A DNA stretch of 64,000 nucleotides, from the NCBI RefSeq assembly GCF_039729015.1, contig NZ_CP155792.1, positions 206,001 to 270,000 on the forward strand, read 5' to 3'. A program made the position numbers and the translations under genes. Position 1 is the first letter of the stretch; each line of letters starts with the position of its first letter. This document shows, one piece after another, positions 1-8,630 of this stretch. Below the pieces are notes generated by a model, which saw only the letters and a program-made list of their open reading frames with translations, was not told where the DNA came from and did not search any database. This stretch comes from Blastococcus sp. HT6-30 (GTDB lineage Bacteria > Actinomycetota > Actinomycetes > Mycobacteriales > Geodermatophilaceae).

Positions 1-195
1 GCGGCCGTTCTCCACGTCGCGGGAGCCGTAGCGCCCGACGTGCACCAGCTTGCCGTGGCGGGCGACCGTCACCAGGAAGCCGGGTAGCTGGCCGTCGTCG
101 ACGTAGCGGGCGAGCCGGTCGTCGATGCGTCCCAGGCGGGCGGGGTCCATGCCCACCTCGGCCGGGTCGGTGCCCACCTGCAGTTCCTCGCTCAC
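1..195 (-). CDS. Serine hydrolase, beta-lactamase/esterase family (N-terminal part)
   Basis: Only the first 65 codons are inside the window; the gene continues beyond base 1. The visible protein has the usual opening of class C beta-lactamase-like (PF00144) hydrolases: a helix of the type DPARLGRIDDRLARYVDDG followed by PGFLVTVARHGKLVH. The catalytic SxxK lies outside, so activity and substrate cannot be judged. I chose GTG at 195 because GGAGG sits five bases upstream; an in-frame ATG at 249 lacks such a site. The family assignment rests on this short segment alone. Confidence 0.6.
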   Translation of the reverse strand, partial: MSEELQVGTDPAEVGMDPARLGRIDDRLARYVDDGQLPGFLVTVARHGKLVHVGRYGSRDVENGR

Positions 196-321
196 GCACA
201 CCTCCGGGTCCCGGACGTCGTCCGCCGCCGGCGACGCCTCGACCGGCATCCTGACTCACGTCGTTGTGAGCCCGGGCACACGGGGTCGGGGCGCCCGCCC
301 GGCGGCGGACACGGCGCGCGA

Positions 322-606
322 TCAGACCGGGACGGAGCTGGCGGCCTTCTTGAGGTTCGAGCCGGCGGTCACCTTGACGGCGTTGGCGGCGGGGATGTCG
401 ATCGACTCACCGGTCTGCGGGTTGCGGCCGGTGCGAGCGGAGCGCTGGGTCCGCTCGACGGTGATCAGGCCCGAGACGGCGACCTTCTCCCCGCGGGTGA
501 TGGCGTCGACGAGCTCGTCCTGCAGGCCGGCGAGGACCGAGTCCACGGTCGAGGCCGGGACGTCGGCGCGCTTGGCGATGGCGGAGACCAGTTCGGCCTT
601 GTTCAT
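322..606 (-). CDS. hup: HU-family nucleoid DNA-binding protein
   Basis: A 94-residue HU protein, the histone-like dimer that bends and compacts DNA in the nucleoid. It begins MNKAELVSAIAKRADVPAS, has the DNA-binding arm around residues 52-75 (ERTQRSARTGRNPQTGE, then IPAANAVKVTAGSNLKKA) and ends shortly after. It lacks the long lysine/alanine-rich tail of mycobacterial and Streptomyces HupB/HupS, so it is the short, E. coli-like form. ATG at 606 is preceded by AAGGAAA at good spacing. The 250 bases upstream hold no gene I can recognise. Confidence 0.95.
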   Translation of the reverse strand: MNKAELVSAIAKRADVPASTVDSVLAGLQDELVDAITRGEKVAVSGLITVERTQRSARTGRNPQTGESIDIPAANAVKVTAGSNLKKAASSVPV

Positions 607-857
607 GTGTTTCCTTCCGTAGGCGGTGGCGCGTGCCGTGGTCTCGGCACGCAGCCGGCTCCTCACCCTGACGCGCGGAGCGCGGGCGGGGTTCCCCGAT
701 GTCGGCACGGGTGCGGTGCACCGGCCGCCCGGTCTCGCGGGAGGCCGAGCCGGAGGGCACGGTGCCATGCTGCCCGCAGGTCCCGCCAGCGGGGGCCTTC
801 CGGAGGCCCGCAGCAGACCCGTCGGTCCCGGGCGTCACACCTGCCCGCAGGCCGGCG

Positions 858-1958
858 TCAGCGGGCGGCGCGGCCGGCCGTCGCGAGGTCCTCGATCCGC
901 AGCAGCCCGAGCACCTGGCCGGCCGGGTCGGTGCAGATCACGGGGTCGAAGCGCCGGGCGGGGGGTCGGGTGAGGGCCCGGGAGAGGGCGTCGCCGACGT
1001 CGGTGGAGGGGGTGACCCTCAGCGACACCGGTGCGGTGTGGACCTCACCGGTGCGGGCGTCCGCCAGCAGCAGCGACACCGGCTCCCCGTGCGGGCCGAC
1101 CAGCACGGCCGGGGGGACGCCGGGCAGCTCCTCGCCCAGCGCGCACTGCCGGACGGGGCGCATGAGGCCGGCCACGCTGTCGGTCGGCCGCGCGCGGGTC
1201 ACCTGGGTGCGCACCAGCCGGGCGACGTCGGGGTCGAGCGGGCGGAACTCGGGCGCCGGGCGGCCGAGCAGCCAGCCCTGGGCCAGCGGTGCGCCGAGCC
1301 GCGCGACGGCGGCCAGCTCGGCGGCGGTCTCGACCCCCTCGGCCAGCAGCCAGGCGTCCAGCCGGCCGGCGAGCTCGCCGATCACCTCGGCCAGCGCCAT
1401 GCGCACGGGATCACCGTCGACGTCGGCGACCAGCGCACGGTCGAGCTTGACCAGCTGCGGCCGGACGGCGGCCAGGTGCTGGAGGCCGGAGCAGCCGCTG
1501 CCGGCGTCGTCGAGGGCGATCAGCGCGCCCCGCTCGCGCAGCGCGTCGGTCTCCCGGCGCAGGCACTCCAGGCCGGCCGCCTGCGTGTGCCCGGTGAGCT
1601 CGACGACCACCCGGTGCAGGTCGTCGCCCCGGCAGGCGAGGGCCTCCCGGACGACGGCGGACCCGAGGAGGTGCGGGCTGACGTTGACGGTCAGGAACGT
1701 GTCGGGCGGCAACGCGTCGACGGCGGCGAGCGCCTTGTGGACGGCCAGCGCCTCGAGCTCGGCGGCGATGCCGGCCTCGGCGGCGGCGGCGAACCAGACG
1801 TCGGGTCCGGCGGTACCGGGGAAGCGGGCCAGCGCCTCGTAGCCGACCACGGTGGCGGCGGCGAGGTCGACGATCGGTTGGAAGACCAGGGTGAGGTCGT
1901 CGGCGTCGGCGAGCAGCGGCCGGCAATCCGGGAGACGGGCCGTGCGCGTGCCGAGCAT
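858..1958 (-). CDS. EAL-domain c-di-GMP phosphodiesterase with C-terminal CBS-like region
   Basis: A soluble protein of 366 residues. The EAL domain spans about residues 20-250 and keeps the residues known to be needed for c-di-GMP hydrolysis: YEALARF, the Asn of NVSP, the Glu of ELTG (normally ELTE), the Asp pair of ALDDAG, the Lys of KLD, Glu of AEGVET and Gln of QGW. The loop 6 motif is DDAGSGCSGL rather than DDFGTGYSSL, so activity may be altered. The last 100 residues resemble a CBS pair (VICTDPAGQVLGLLRIEDL), a possible nucleotide sensor. There is no membrane segment. It reads away from the neighbouring phosphatase gene. Phosphodiesterase activity is inferred from conserved residues. 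Confidence 0.85.
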   Translation of the reverse strand: MLGTRTARLPDCRPLLADADDLTLVFQPIVDLAAATVVGYEALARFPGTAGPDVWFAAAAEAGIAAELEALAVHKALAAVDALPPDTFLTVNVSPHLLGSAVVREALACRGDDLHRVVVELTGHTQAAGLECLRRETDALRERGALIALDDAGSGCSGLQHLAAVRPQLVKLDRALVADVDGDPVRMALAEVIGELAGRLDAWLLAEGVETAAELAAVARLGAPLAQGWLLGRPAPEFRPLDPDVARLVRTQVTRARPTDSVAGLMRPVRQCALGEELPGVPPAVLVGPHGEPVSLLLADARTGEVHTAPVSLRVTPSTDVGDALSRALTRPPARRFDPVICTDPAGQVLGLLRIEDLATAGRAAR

Positions 1959-2136
1959 GGTGGGGGCATCGGCCCGGCGGCCGCGCAGCTTGACCGCGGT
2001 TCCGGCGCGTCACCCCTCGGGATGAGAGGGCAGACGGATTCCACCTGGACGCCCGCCTCGATCCGTCGGACCGGCCGTGCCAGCATGTGCTCTGGTGCGC
2101 GCCCGACCGGGCGCCGGGAGCCGGGCGGAGGGGTGC

Positions 2137-4893
2137 GTGGCCACGTTCGCCTCCGCCGCCCCCACGGGCTCGCAGGGGGACGACCCGCTCGCCGATCCGC
2201 TGCGGATCGCCGCTGCTCGGCGGCTGCTGCTCGAGGTGCCCGGTCCGGCGGCGTTCGACAGGCTCTCTGCGCTGACCGCGCGGGTGATGGGGGTCGGCCA
2301 CGCCAAGGTCACCCTGTTCACCGACCACGACGTCGTCGTCGGCGGGCACGGCCTGCCGGCCGGCGTGGTGGGGGGCCCCGGGTTGCTCACCGGGGAGCTG
2401 TCGGCGATCACCGTGCGCACCGGCCGGCCGCTGGTCATCCCGTCGGCCGCCGACGACGAGCGGGTCCGCGAGCTGCCGGCCGTCACGTCGGGGCAGGTGC
2501 TGTCCTACCTCGGGGCGCCGCTGAGGGCTGCCTCCGGGCAGGTGGTCGGGGCGCTGGCCGTCTACGCCCCCGAGCCGCGCGAGTGGTCCGACGACGTGAC
2601 GGAGCTCCTCGAGCAGCTGGCGGCCTCCGTCGTCGCCGAGCTGGAGCTCTCCGCGGCCCAGTCGGCCGTCGGCACGTCACGGGCCTGGCTCGAGGTGGCG
2701 CTGGAGGCGAGCTCGGTCGGCATCTGGGAGCGTGACCTGCGCACCGAGGCCATCCACTGGGACGACCGGTGCGCGGCCATCTTCGGCATGGATTCGGCGA
2801 TGGAGCTGAACTCGCTGGACGACGTCCTGGCCACGCACGTGCACCCGGACGACCACGCCGCGATCGACGAGTCCATGCGGAACGCCGTCGAGACGGGCAG
2901 TGACTACCTGGTGGAGTTCCGGGCGTTGCGCGGGGACGGCAGCGTGCGTTGGGTGCTGGCTCGCGGCCGGGTCGTGGCCGACGCGACAGGGGCGGCCGCG
3001 CGGGTCCTGGGCACGGCCGTGGACATCACGGAGGCGCGCGGGCAGGCCCAGGAGCGCCTCAGCGCGGTGCAGCGCGCCGCCGCGATCGCCGAGGTGGCGG
3101 CGGAGCTGGCGAACGCCGCCCGCCTGGACCAGCTCGCCGACGTGGTCATGCGTGGCGCCCAGGTGCTCGGCGCGCAGTCCAGCGCGCTGGCGATCTTCGA
3201 CTCGGCCGACGGCCCGCTGCGCCTGCACATGACCGGCAACCTCCTCGAAGCGGTGCAGCAGGGGCATCCGGAGATGAGCCTGGCCGACGGCGTCGTGCTG
3301 CCCATGGACGACGCGATGCCGGCCCAGCACGTGGCGCGCCACGGGCGCCGGCTGCTGCTGGACGACCACGCCGAGACGGTCACCCGCTTCCCTGCGGTCG
3401 CCCCGGTCGTCGAGCTGCTGGGCCTGCGCGCGGTGGCCGCGCTGCCGCTGCGGGTCGAGGGGCGGGTGCTGGGGACGTTCGTGGCGGTCTGGAACACCGA
3501 CCACCGGTTCGCCGGTGACGACGTCGAGGTGCTCGAAGCGCTGGCCGCCCAGATCGCGCTGAGCGTCTCGCGGCTGCAGGCCGACGCCGAGCGCGGCGCC
3601 GCGGTGGCGGCGATGGCCCAGGCCAACCAGCGCCTGCGGTTGCTCGCCGACGCGGGCCGGGTCCTCTCGGGGACCCTCGACATCGACCAGCAGATCGGGC
3701 ACCTGGCGAAGCTGGTCGTGCCCGATCTCGCCGACTGGTGCTGGATCGTGGTCACCGACGAGCAGGGCCGGCTGTACGACGTCGCCAGCAACCACCGCGA
3801 CCCTGCCCGGTGCCTCGAGGTCGAGGCGTACGTCGCCACGATGATCGCCACGATGAGCGAGCGGTCCGCCGCCCGACGGGTCACCCGCTCGGGCCAGCCC
3901 CTGGTCCTGTCGGTCATCGACTGGGAGGACGTGACCCGGGCGCTGCCCGACGCCGGCGCCCGGGAGCGGTTCGCCCGGCTGGGAGCGACCTCCGGGGTGG
4001 TGGTGCCCCTGGTCGCCCGTGGGCAGGGGCTCGGCGCCCTCGGCCTGTTCACCCGTGAGGAGCGGGGCGCGCTCAGCGAGGCCGAGGTGGACACCGCCGT
4101 CGAGATCGGCCGGCGGGCGGGTGTGGCGCTGCACCAGGCGCGGCTCTACGGCCAGCAGCGCGACCTGGCCGACGCCCTGCAGCGGAGCATGCTCACCGAG
4201 CCGCCGCAGCCCGAGCACTGCGAGATCGTCGTCCGCTACGTGCCGGCCGCGGAGGGCGCCGAGATCGGTGGCGACTGGTACGACGCCTTCCTGCAGCGCG
4301 GCGGCGCGACGGTGCTCGCGATCGGCGACGTCGTCGGCCACGACACCCGCGCGGCCGCGGCGATGGGCCAGGTCCGCGGCCTGCTGCGCGGGATCAGCTA
4401 CTCCAGCGGCGGCTCGCCGGCGGAGGTGCTCAGCGAGCTCGACCGCGCCGTCCAGGGGCTGGCGCTCGACACCATGGCGACCGCGCTGGTCGCCCACCTC
4501 GAGCCGGAGCCCGACGACGAGGCCGGCAGGATGCGGCTGCGCTGGGCCAACGCGGGGCACCCGCCGCCGGCGCTGCTGGCCTCCGACGGCAGCGTGGTGC
4601 TCCTCGACGGCAAGCAGGCCGACCTGCTCCTCGGGGTGGCGCCGGAGACGGTGCGGGAGGACCACGTCGCCGTCCTCGCGCCGGGCTCGACGGTGCTCCT
4701 CTACACCGACGGGCTGGTCGAGCGGCGCGACCGCGACATCGACAGCGGCACCGAGCAGCTGCTGGAGGTGCTCGGCGAGTGCGCCGGGCTGCCGCTGGAC
4801 CAGCTCTGCGACCGGGTCCTGGAGCAGATGTTCCTCCCCGACGCCGAGGACGACGTCGCCGTCCTCGCCGTCCGGCTGGTGCCCGAGGACTGA
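2137..4893 (+). CDS. GAF-PAS-GAF-GAF-SpoIIE/RsbU-type PP2C phosphatase
   Basis: A 918-residue cytoplasmic sensor phosphatase. Domains in order: GAF (about 20-170), PAS (181-303; IWERDLRTEAIHWDD ... HPDDHAAID ... RDGSVRWV-like), GAF (311-481), GAF (491-671) and a PPM/SpoIIE phosphatase (676-918). The phosphatase metal sites are visible as GGDWYD, GDVVGHD, YTDGLVE and the terminal DDVAVLAVR. By family knowledge such proteins dephosphorylate anti-sigma antagonists (RsbU/RsbV systems), coupling a sensed signal to stress sigma factors; no kinase or antagonist gene lies nearby. GTG at 2137 was chosen because GGAGG is at the right distance; an upstream ATG at 2077 has no such support. Confidence 0.9.
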   Translation: MATFASAAPTGSQGDDPLADPLRIAAARRLLLEVPGPAAFDRLSALTARVMGVGHAKVTLFTDHDVVVGGHGLPAGVVGGPGLLTGELSAITVRTGRPLVIPSAADDERVRELPAVTSGQVLSYLGAPLRAASGQVVGALAVYAPEPREWSDDVTELLEQLAASVVAELELSAAQSAVGTSRAWLEVALEASSVGIWERDLRTEAIHWDDRCAAIFGMDSAMELNSLDDVLATHVHPDDHAAIDESMRNAVETGSDYLVEFRALRGDGSVRWVLARGRVVADATGAAARVLGTAVDITEARGQAQERLSAVQRAAAIAEVAAELANAARLDQLADVVMRGAQVLGAQSSALAIFDSADGPLRLHMTGNLLEAVQQGHPEMSLADGVVLPMDDAMPAQHVARHGRRLLLDDHAETVTRFPAVAPVVELLGLRAVAALPLRVEGRVLGTFVAVWNTDHRFAGDDVEVLEALAAQIALSVSRLQADAERGAAVAAMAQANQRLRLLADAGRVLSGTLDIDQQIGHLAKLVVPDLADWCWIVVTDEQGRLYDVASNHRDPARCLEVEAYVATMIATMSERSAARRVTRSGQPLVLSVIDWEDVTRALPDAGARERFARLGATSGVVVPLVARGQGLGALGLFTREERGALSEAEVDTAVEIGRRAGVALHQARLYGQQRDLADALQRSMLTEPPQPEHCEIVVRYVPAAEGAEIGGDWYDAFLQRGGATVLAIGDVVGHDTRAAAAMGQVRGLLRGISYSSGGSPAEVLSELDRAVQGLALDTMATALVAHLEPEPDDEAGRMRLRWANAGHPPPALLASDGSVVLLDGKQADLLLGVAPETVREDHVAVLAPGSTVLLYTDGLVERRDRDIDSGTEQLLEVLGECAGLPLDQLCDRVLEQMFLPDAEDDVAVLAVRLVPED

Positions 4894-4901
4894 CGCGGGC
4901 G

Positions 4902-5639
4902 TCAGCCCCGGCGCGTGCGACGGAACAGCGCCGCACCCGCCCGGCGCCGGTGCGGTATGCGTTCCCGCCGGCGGAGCAGCCGGCTGCGGGTGCGGCCGGG
5001 CAGGTCGACGGCGACCGGCGCCTCCCAGCCCCGCCACACCGACAGCACCCGCAGCGCCGCCACCAGGGCGATGACCAGGGCGGCGACCGGGATCGGGTCC
5101 AGGCCGAGGGGGCCGGCGAGGACGGTCAGCGCGGTCGCGCCGATGAGCGCCGCGACGGCGTTGTAGGGGCCTGGCCCGATGATGTCGGCGCGCTGGGCGA
5201 GCAGCATGTCGCGGATGAGCGCCCCGCCGACGGCGGTCAGCGTGCCGATGAAGACCACCGAGGCGCTGGGCAGGCCGGCGAGCTGAGCCTTCTGCGCGCC
5301 GATGACGGTGAAGAAGCCCAGGGTGACGGCGTCGAGCACCACCAGCAGGCCGGTGAGCCGGGCCAGCCAGCCGGAGAAGAAGAAGGTGACGCCGGCGGTG
5401 ATGGCGACCGTGGGCAGGTAGGCCTGGTTGGTGAGGGCGACCGGTGGGCCCTCGGCGAGCAGCACGTCGCGGATCAGTCCGCCGCCGAGCCCGCCGCTGA
5501 CCGCCAGCAGCAGGACACCGGAGACGGCGAAGCCCTCGCGGGCGGCGAGCAGGCCGCCGGTCAGGGCGCCGATGACGATGGCCGCGAGGTCGACCGCGGC
5601 CGGTACCCGCAGGGTCTCGGCCGCGGCCAGGATCTCCAC
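4902..5639 (-). CDS. TRIC/UPF0126-family membrane protein
   Basis: A 245-residue protein with about seven hydrophobic segments. It contains the two-fold repeated UPF0126 module: GGLGGGLIRDVLL in the first half and AVGGALIRDMLL in the second, each followed by a hydrophobic hairpin. Members of this family are described as trimeric intracellular cation channels or, in enterobacteria, glycine-linked transporters; substrate cannot be read from sequence. The last 35 residues are Arg-rich and presumably cytoplasmic. It converges with the SpoIIE phosphatase gene, leaving eight bases between stops. The palindromic repeat at 5691-5733 lies just upstream of its start. Confidence 0.85.
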   Translation of the reverse strand: MEILAAAETLRVPAAVDLAAIVIGALTGGLLAAREGFAVSGVLLLAVSGGLGGGLIRDVLLAEGPPVALTNQAYLPTVAITAGVTFFFSGWLARLTGLLVVLDAVTLGFFTVIGAQKAQLAGLPSASVVFIGTLTAVGGALIRDMLLAQRADIIGPGPYNAVAALIGATALTVLAGPLGLDPIPVAALVIALVAALRVLSVWRGWEAPVAVDLPGRTRSRLLRRRERIPHRRRAGAALFRRTRRG

Positions 5640-5690
5640 GGGCGCTCATTCTCCGGTCGCCGGCCGGACCGCGGCCCGAGGGGTCGGCGC

Positions 5691-5733
5691 GCAGTCGGTC
5701 TCTGCTTCCGTGGGGAAGCAGAGGCCGACGTGC
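5691..5733. repeat. Palindromic intergenic repeat, copy 1 of 3
   Basis: An inverted repeat whose left arm contains GTCGGTCTCTGCTT and whose right arm is AAGCAGAGGCCGAC (one mismatch), with CC/GG extending the stem around a GTGG loop. The same arm recurs at 26567 and 31257. It lies between the end of the acyl-CoA dehydrogenase gene and the start of the TRIC-like gene. No T-run follows, so it is not a classical terminator. Confidence 0.85.
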
Positions 5734-5842
5734 GGCCAGCACGTCCCGTCCCCGCCCACCGGGTGAGCCCGGTCACGGGCTGGAACGGTCGCCCTCCAGG
5801 GCCCACGCCGAGCCGAGCAGGCGTGGGGGGAAGGGCGGTCCT

Positions 5843-7894
5843 TCACTGGCCGGGTGGGACGTCCAGGTCGGTCGCGGTGCCCTCGGGGCTTCCGCCTCCG
5901 TGCCGGGCGCGCAGCTCGGCGTCGCGGGCGGCCATCGCCTCCTGCCGGCCCGGCTCCTCCTCCAGGATGGCCGCGGCCTTCCAGCCCGCCGGGATGGCGA
6001 AGGCGTCGACCAGCGTGGTGATGTGCGGCCGCAGCTCCTTGAGCAGGCCGTTCACCGTCGCCGTCAGGGCCTTGGCCCGGCCCGGGGTCAGCTGCCCGTG
6101 CTCGAGGAACCAGGCCTTGTCCTCCTCGATCGTCGACAGCGCGTAGAGGTCGCAGACCCTGTCGAGCAGCGTGCCGACGTCGGGGTCGGTGGCGCGGTCG
6201 ACGCCCTCGACGAAGGCCTCGAGGACGATGCGGTCGATGTGCGTCCGCGCGGTCTTCAGCACGTGGTCCTGGACGTCGTTGAACATGTCGAACGGGGCCA
6301 TGCCGGGGGTCGTCGAGTTCTTCCGCAGCCGCCGGATCGCCCCCTCCAGCGTGTGCTTCTCGCGGAACTCGAACATCTTGAGCTGCCAGCCGCGGTCGAG
6401 CATCGGCACCTCGTCGTCCCGGCCGGGGACGGCGTCGACGAGCCGCTGGATGAGGGCGCGGGCGGCGGTCCGCTCCAGCACCGTCTCGCGGACCATGTCG
6501 GCGACGAAGCCGATCCGGCCCCAGCCGTCGAGCGAGCCGAAGGTGTCGCGGTAGCCGGTGAGCAGCCCCTTGGCCACCAGCTGGAGCAGGACGGTGTTGT
6601 CGCCCTCGAACGTGGTGAAGACGTCGGTGTCGGCCTTGAGGTGGGGCAGTCGGTTCTCCTGCAGGTAGCCGGCACCGCCGCACGCCTCGCGGCACATCTG
6701 GATGGTGTTCGTGGCGTGCCAGGTCTGGGCCACCTTGAGCCCGGCGGCGCGGGACTCCAGCTCGCGCTGGGCCTGCTCGTCGATCTGCTGCCCGTGCTCG
6801 TGCACCGCCGTCTGGACGTCGTGCATCGTGCTCACCAGCTCGGCCTGGGCGAAGTGCAGCGCGTAGGTCTTCGCCAGCGCGGGCAGCAGCTTGCGCTGGT
6901 GCACGAGGTAGTCGTTGATGACGATCTCGCGCTCCTCGCCGGGGGCGGCGAACTGGCGGCGGGCGTTGCCGTACCGGACGGCGATGTCGAGGGCCAGCTT
7001 GGTGGCCGACGCCGCCGAGCCGCCGACGCTGACCCGGCCGCGCACGAGCGTGCCGAGCATGGTGAAGAAGCGGCGGGTCTCGTTCTCGATGCTCGAGGTG
7101 TACGTGCCGTCCTCGGCGACCTGCCCGTAGCGGTCCAGCAGCATGTCGCGCGGGACGGAGACGTGGTCGAAGGTCAGCCGGCCGTTGTCCACGCCGAGCA
7201 GCCCGGCCTTCGGGCCGTCGTCGCCGATGGTGACGCCGGGCATCGGGTTGCCGTCCTCGTCTCGGATGGGCACCAGCCAGGCGTGCACGCCGTGGTTCTT
7301 CCCCTGCGTGACCAGCTGCGCGAAGACGACGGCCATCCGCCCGTCCTGGGCCGCGTTGCCGATGTAGTCCTTGCGCGCGGCCTGGTGCGGGGTGTGCAGG
7401 TCGAACGTCTGCGTCGCGGGGTCGTAGGTGCAGGTCGTGCGCAGCTGCTGGACGTCGGAGCCGTGGCCGGTCTCGGTCATGGCGAAGCAGCCGGGCAGGT
7501 CGTAGCTCATGATGTCGCGCAGGTAGGCCTCGTGGTGCCGGCGCGTGCCGAGCAGCTGGACGGCGCCGCCGAACAGCCCCCACTGCACGCCGGCCTTGAC
7601 CATGAGCGAGAGGTCGACGAAGGCGAGCATCTCGATCGAGGTCACCGAGCCGCCGGCGTCGGCCTCGCCGCCGAACTCCTTGGGGAAGCCGAGGGTCACG
7701 CGGCCGGACTCGGCGAGGGTGCGGGTCATGCGGGTGACCCGCTCGCGGGCCTCGGCCATCGTCTCGCCGTAGACGGGGAGCATCTCCGGGTCGTGCAGGT
7801 TCTCGCGGGCGTCGCGGCGCACGTGCGCCCAGCGGCCGTCGAGCGCCTCCTGGAGGCGGGCCGGGTCGACCGTGGGGGGCAGGGTGCTCGTCAC
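5843..7894 (-). CDS. Acyl-CoA dehydrogenase/oxidase, ACOX-type
   Basis: A 683-residue flavoenzyme for the first step of fatty acyl-CoA beta-oxidation. The FAD/substrate motif CFAMTETGHGSDVQQL lies near residue 135, and the ACOX signature CGGAGYLQENRLPHLKAD followed by FTTFEGDNTVL lies near 410-440, the Glu being the expected catalytic base. The length matches the two-domain ACOX-like group rather than the 380-residue FadE group, and whether oxygen or an electron-transfer flavoprotein takes the electrons is not decidable here. GTG at 7894 has AAGGAGGACCT ahead of it and overlaps the upstream TetR gene by four bases (GTGA), so the two are co-transcribed, opposite the thiolase operon. Confidence 0.88.
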   Translation of the reverse strand: MTSTLPPTVDPARLQEALDGRWAHVRRDARENLHDPEMLPVYGETMAEARERVTRMTRTLAESGRVTLGFPKEFGGEADAGGSVTSIEMLAFVDLSLMVKAGVQWGLFGGAVQLLGTRRHHEAYLRDIMSYDLPGCFAMTETGHGSDVQQLRTTCTYDPATQTFDLHTPHQAARKDYIGNAAQDGRMAVVFAQLVTQGKNHGVHAWLVPIRDEDGNPMPGVTIGDDGPKAGLLGVDNGRLTFDHVSVPRDMLLDRYGQVAEDGTYTSSIENETRRFFTMLGTLVRGRVSVGGSAASATKLALDIAVRYGNARRQFAAPGEEREIVINDYLVHQRKLLPALAKTYALHFAQAELVSTMHDVQTAVHEHGQQIDEQAQRELESRAAGLKVAQTWHATNTIQMCREACGGAGYLQENRLPHLKADTDVFTTFEGDNTVLLQLVAKGLLTGYRDTFGSLDGWGRIGFVADMVRETVLERTAARALIQRLVDAVPGRDDEVPMLDRGWQLKMFEFREKHTLEGAIRRLRKNSTTPGMAPFDMFNDVQDHVLKTARTHIDRIVLEAFVEGVDRATDPDVGTLLDRVCDLYALSTIEEDKAWFLEHGQLTPGRAKALTATVNGLLKELRPHITTLVDAFAIPAGWKAAAILEEEPGRQEAMAARDAELRARHGGGSPEGTATDLDVPPGQ

Positions 7895-8580
7895 AGGTCC
7901 TCCTTGCGGGGTTCGGTGGTGACGACGCCGGAGAGTCCGGCCCAGGTAAGTTCGGTGAGGTGGGCGGCGAGTTCCCGGCGCGGCGTGGGGCGGCCCGCGC
8001 GGAGCCACCAGTCGGCGGCGGCGCGGACCAGGCCGACGACGGCGTGGCCCCAGGGAGCGGCGGTGGCCGGATCCCGGCCGGCCTGCTCGAGCGCCGGGGC
8101 CAGGACGGCGGCCGCCTGGTCGCCGACGAGGTCGGACAGGCCGGTGATCGGGTCGGCCGCGTCGACCGAGCCCGGTGGTCCGTGGACGACGAAGCGGTAG
8201 AGCTCGGGGTCGGCCTCCAGGAAGGCCAGGTAGGCCTCCACGGCGCCGCCGAGCATCTCGCGGGGCTGGTCGGACGCCTCCATCGCCGCGCGCAGGGTGG
8301 GCAGCAGTTGCTCGGCCACCCGGGTGCAGACGGCGACGTGCAGGTCGCTGCGGTCGGCGAAGTGGCGGTAGACGACGGTCTTGCTGGTCCCCGCCTCGGC
8401 GGCGATCTCCTCCATGCCGACGCCGGCGCCGTGCTTGCCGACGGCGACGACCGCCGCATCGACCAGCGCGGCCCGGCGGGCGCGGCGGTGCTCGTCCCAC
8501 CGGGAGTCGCGCCGGTCCCGGACGGCCGCAACAGCCTCTCCTCCAGTGGGCCTCGTCGCCTCGACTTTCACGGGACCCAC
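7891..8580 (-). CDS. TetR-family regulator of the fatty-acid module
   Basis: A 229-residue repressor. The helix-turn-helix occupies about residues 36-80 (AALVDAAVVAVGKHGAGVG, then MEEIAAEAGTSKTVVYRHF). The C-terminal ligand domain has no recognisable cofactor motif; acyl-CoA or fatty acid is a plausible inducer by context. It is divergent from thiolase and overlaps the downstream acyl-CoA dehydrogenase by four bases, so it is well placed to control both directions. The GTG at 8580 is the longest reading but has no clear ribosome site; GTG at 8571 is an alternative. Confidence 0.85.
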   Translation of the reverse strand: MGPVKVEATRPTGGEAVAAVRDRRDSRWDEHRRARRAALVDAAVVAVGKHGAGVGMEEIAAEAGTSKTVVYRHFADRSDLHVAVCTRVAEQLLPTLRAAMEASDQPREMLGGAVEAYLAFLEADPELYRFVVHGPPGSVDAADPITGLSDLVGDQAAAVLAPALEQAGRDPATAAPWGHAVVGLVRAAADWWLRAGRPTPRRELAAHLTELTWAGLSGVVTTEPRKEDL

Positions 8581-8602
8581 GGTACCGGGTACTGTTGGTA
8601 CC
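8581..8602. promoter_or_regulatory. Candidate operator with three GGTAC half-sites
   Basis: The 50-base gap between the divergent TetR and thiolase genes contains GGTAC at 8581, 8588 and 8597, two of them extended to GGTACC. Repeated half-sites in such a short shared promoter suggest the binding site of the adjacent TetR protein. This is position-based inference. Confidence 0.4.
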
Positions 8603-8630
8603 GGCCACTTCCCCGACCCCGGAGGTCCCC

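Noticed and set aside
2677-5742. Minus-strand open frame of 1021 codons opposite the SpoIIE phosphatase
   Set aside because: Shadow frame with Arg/Gly/His-rich translation; the plus-strand phosphatase and the TRIC-like gene explain the region.
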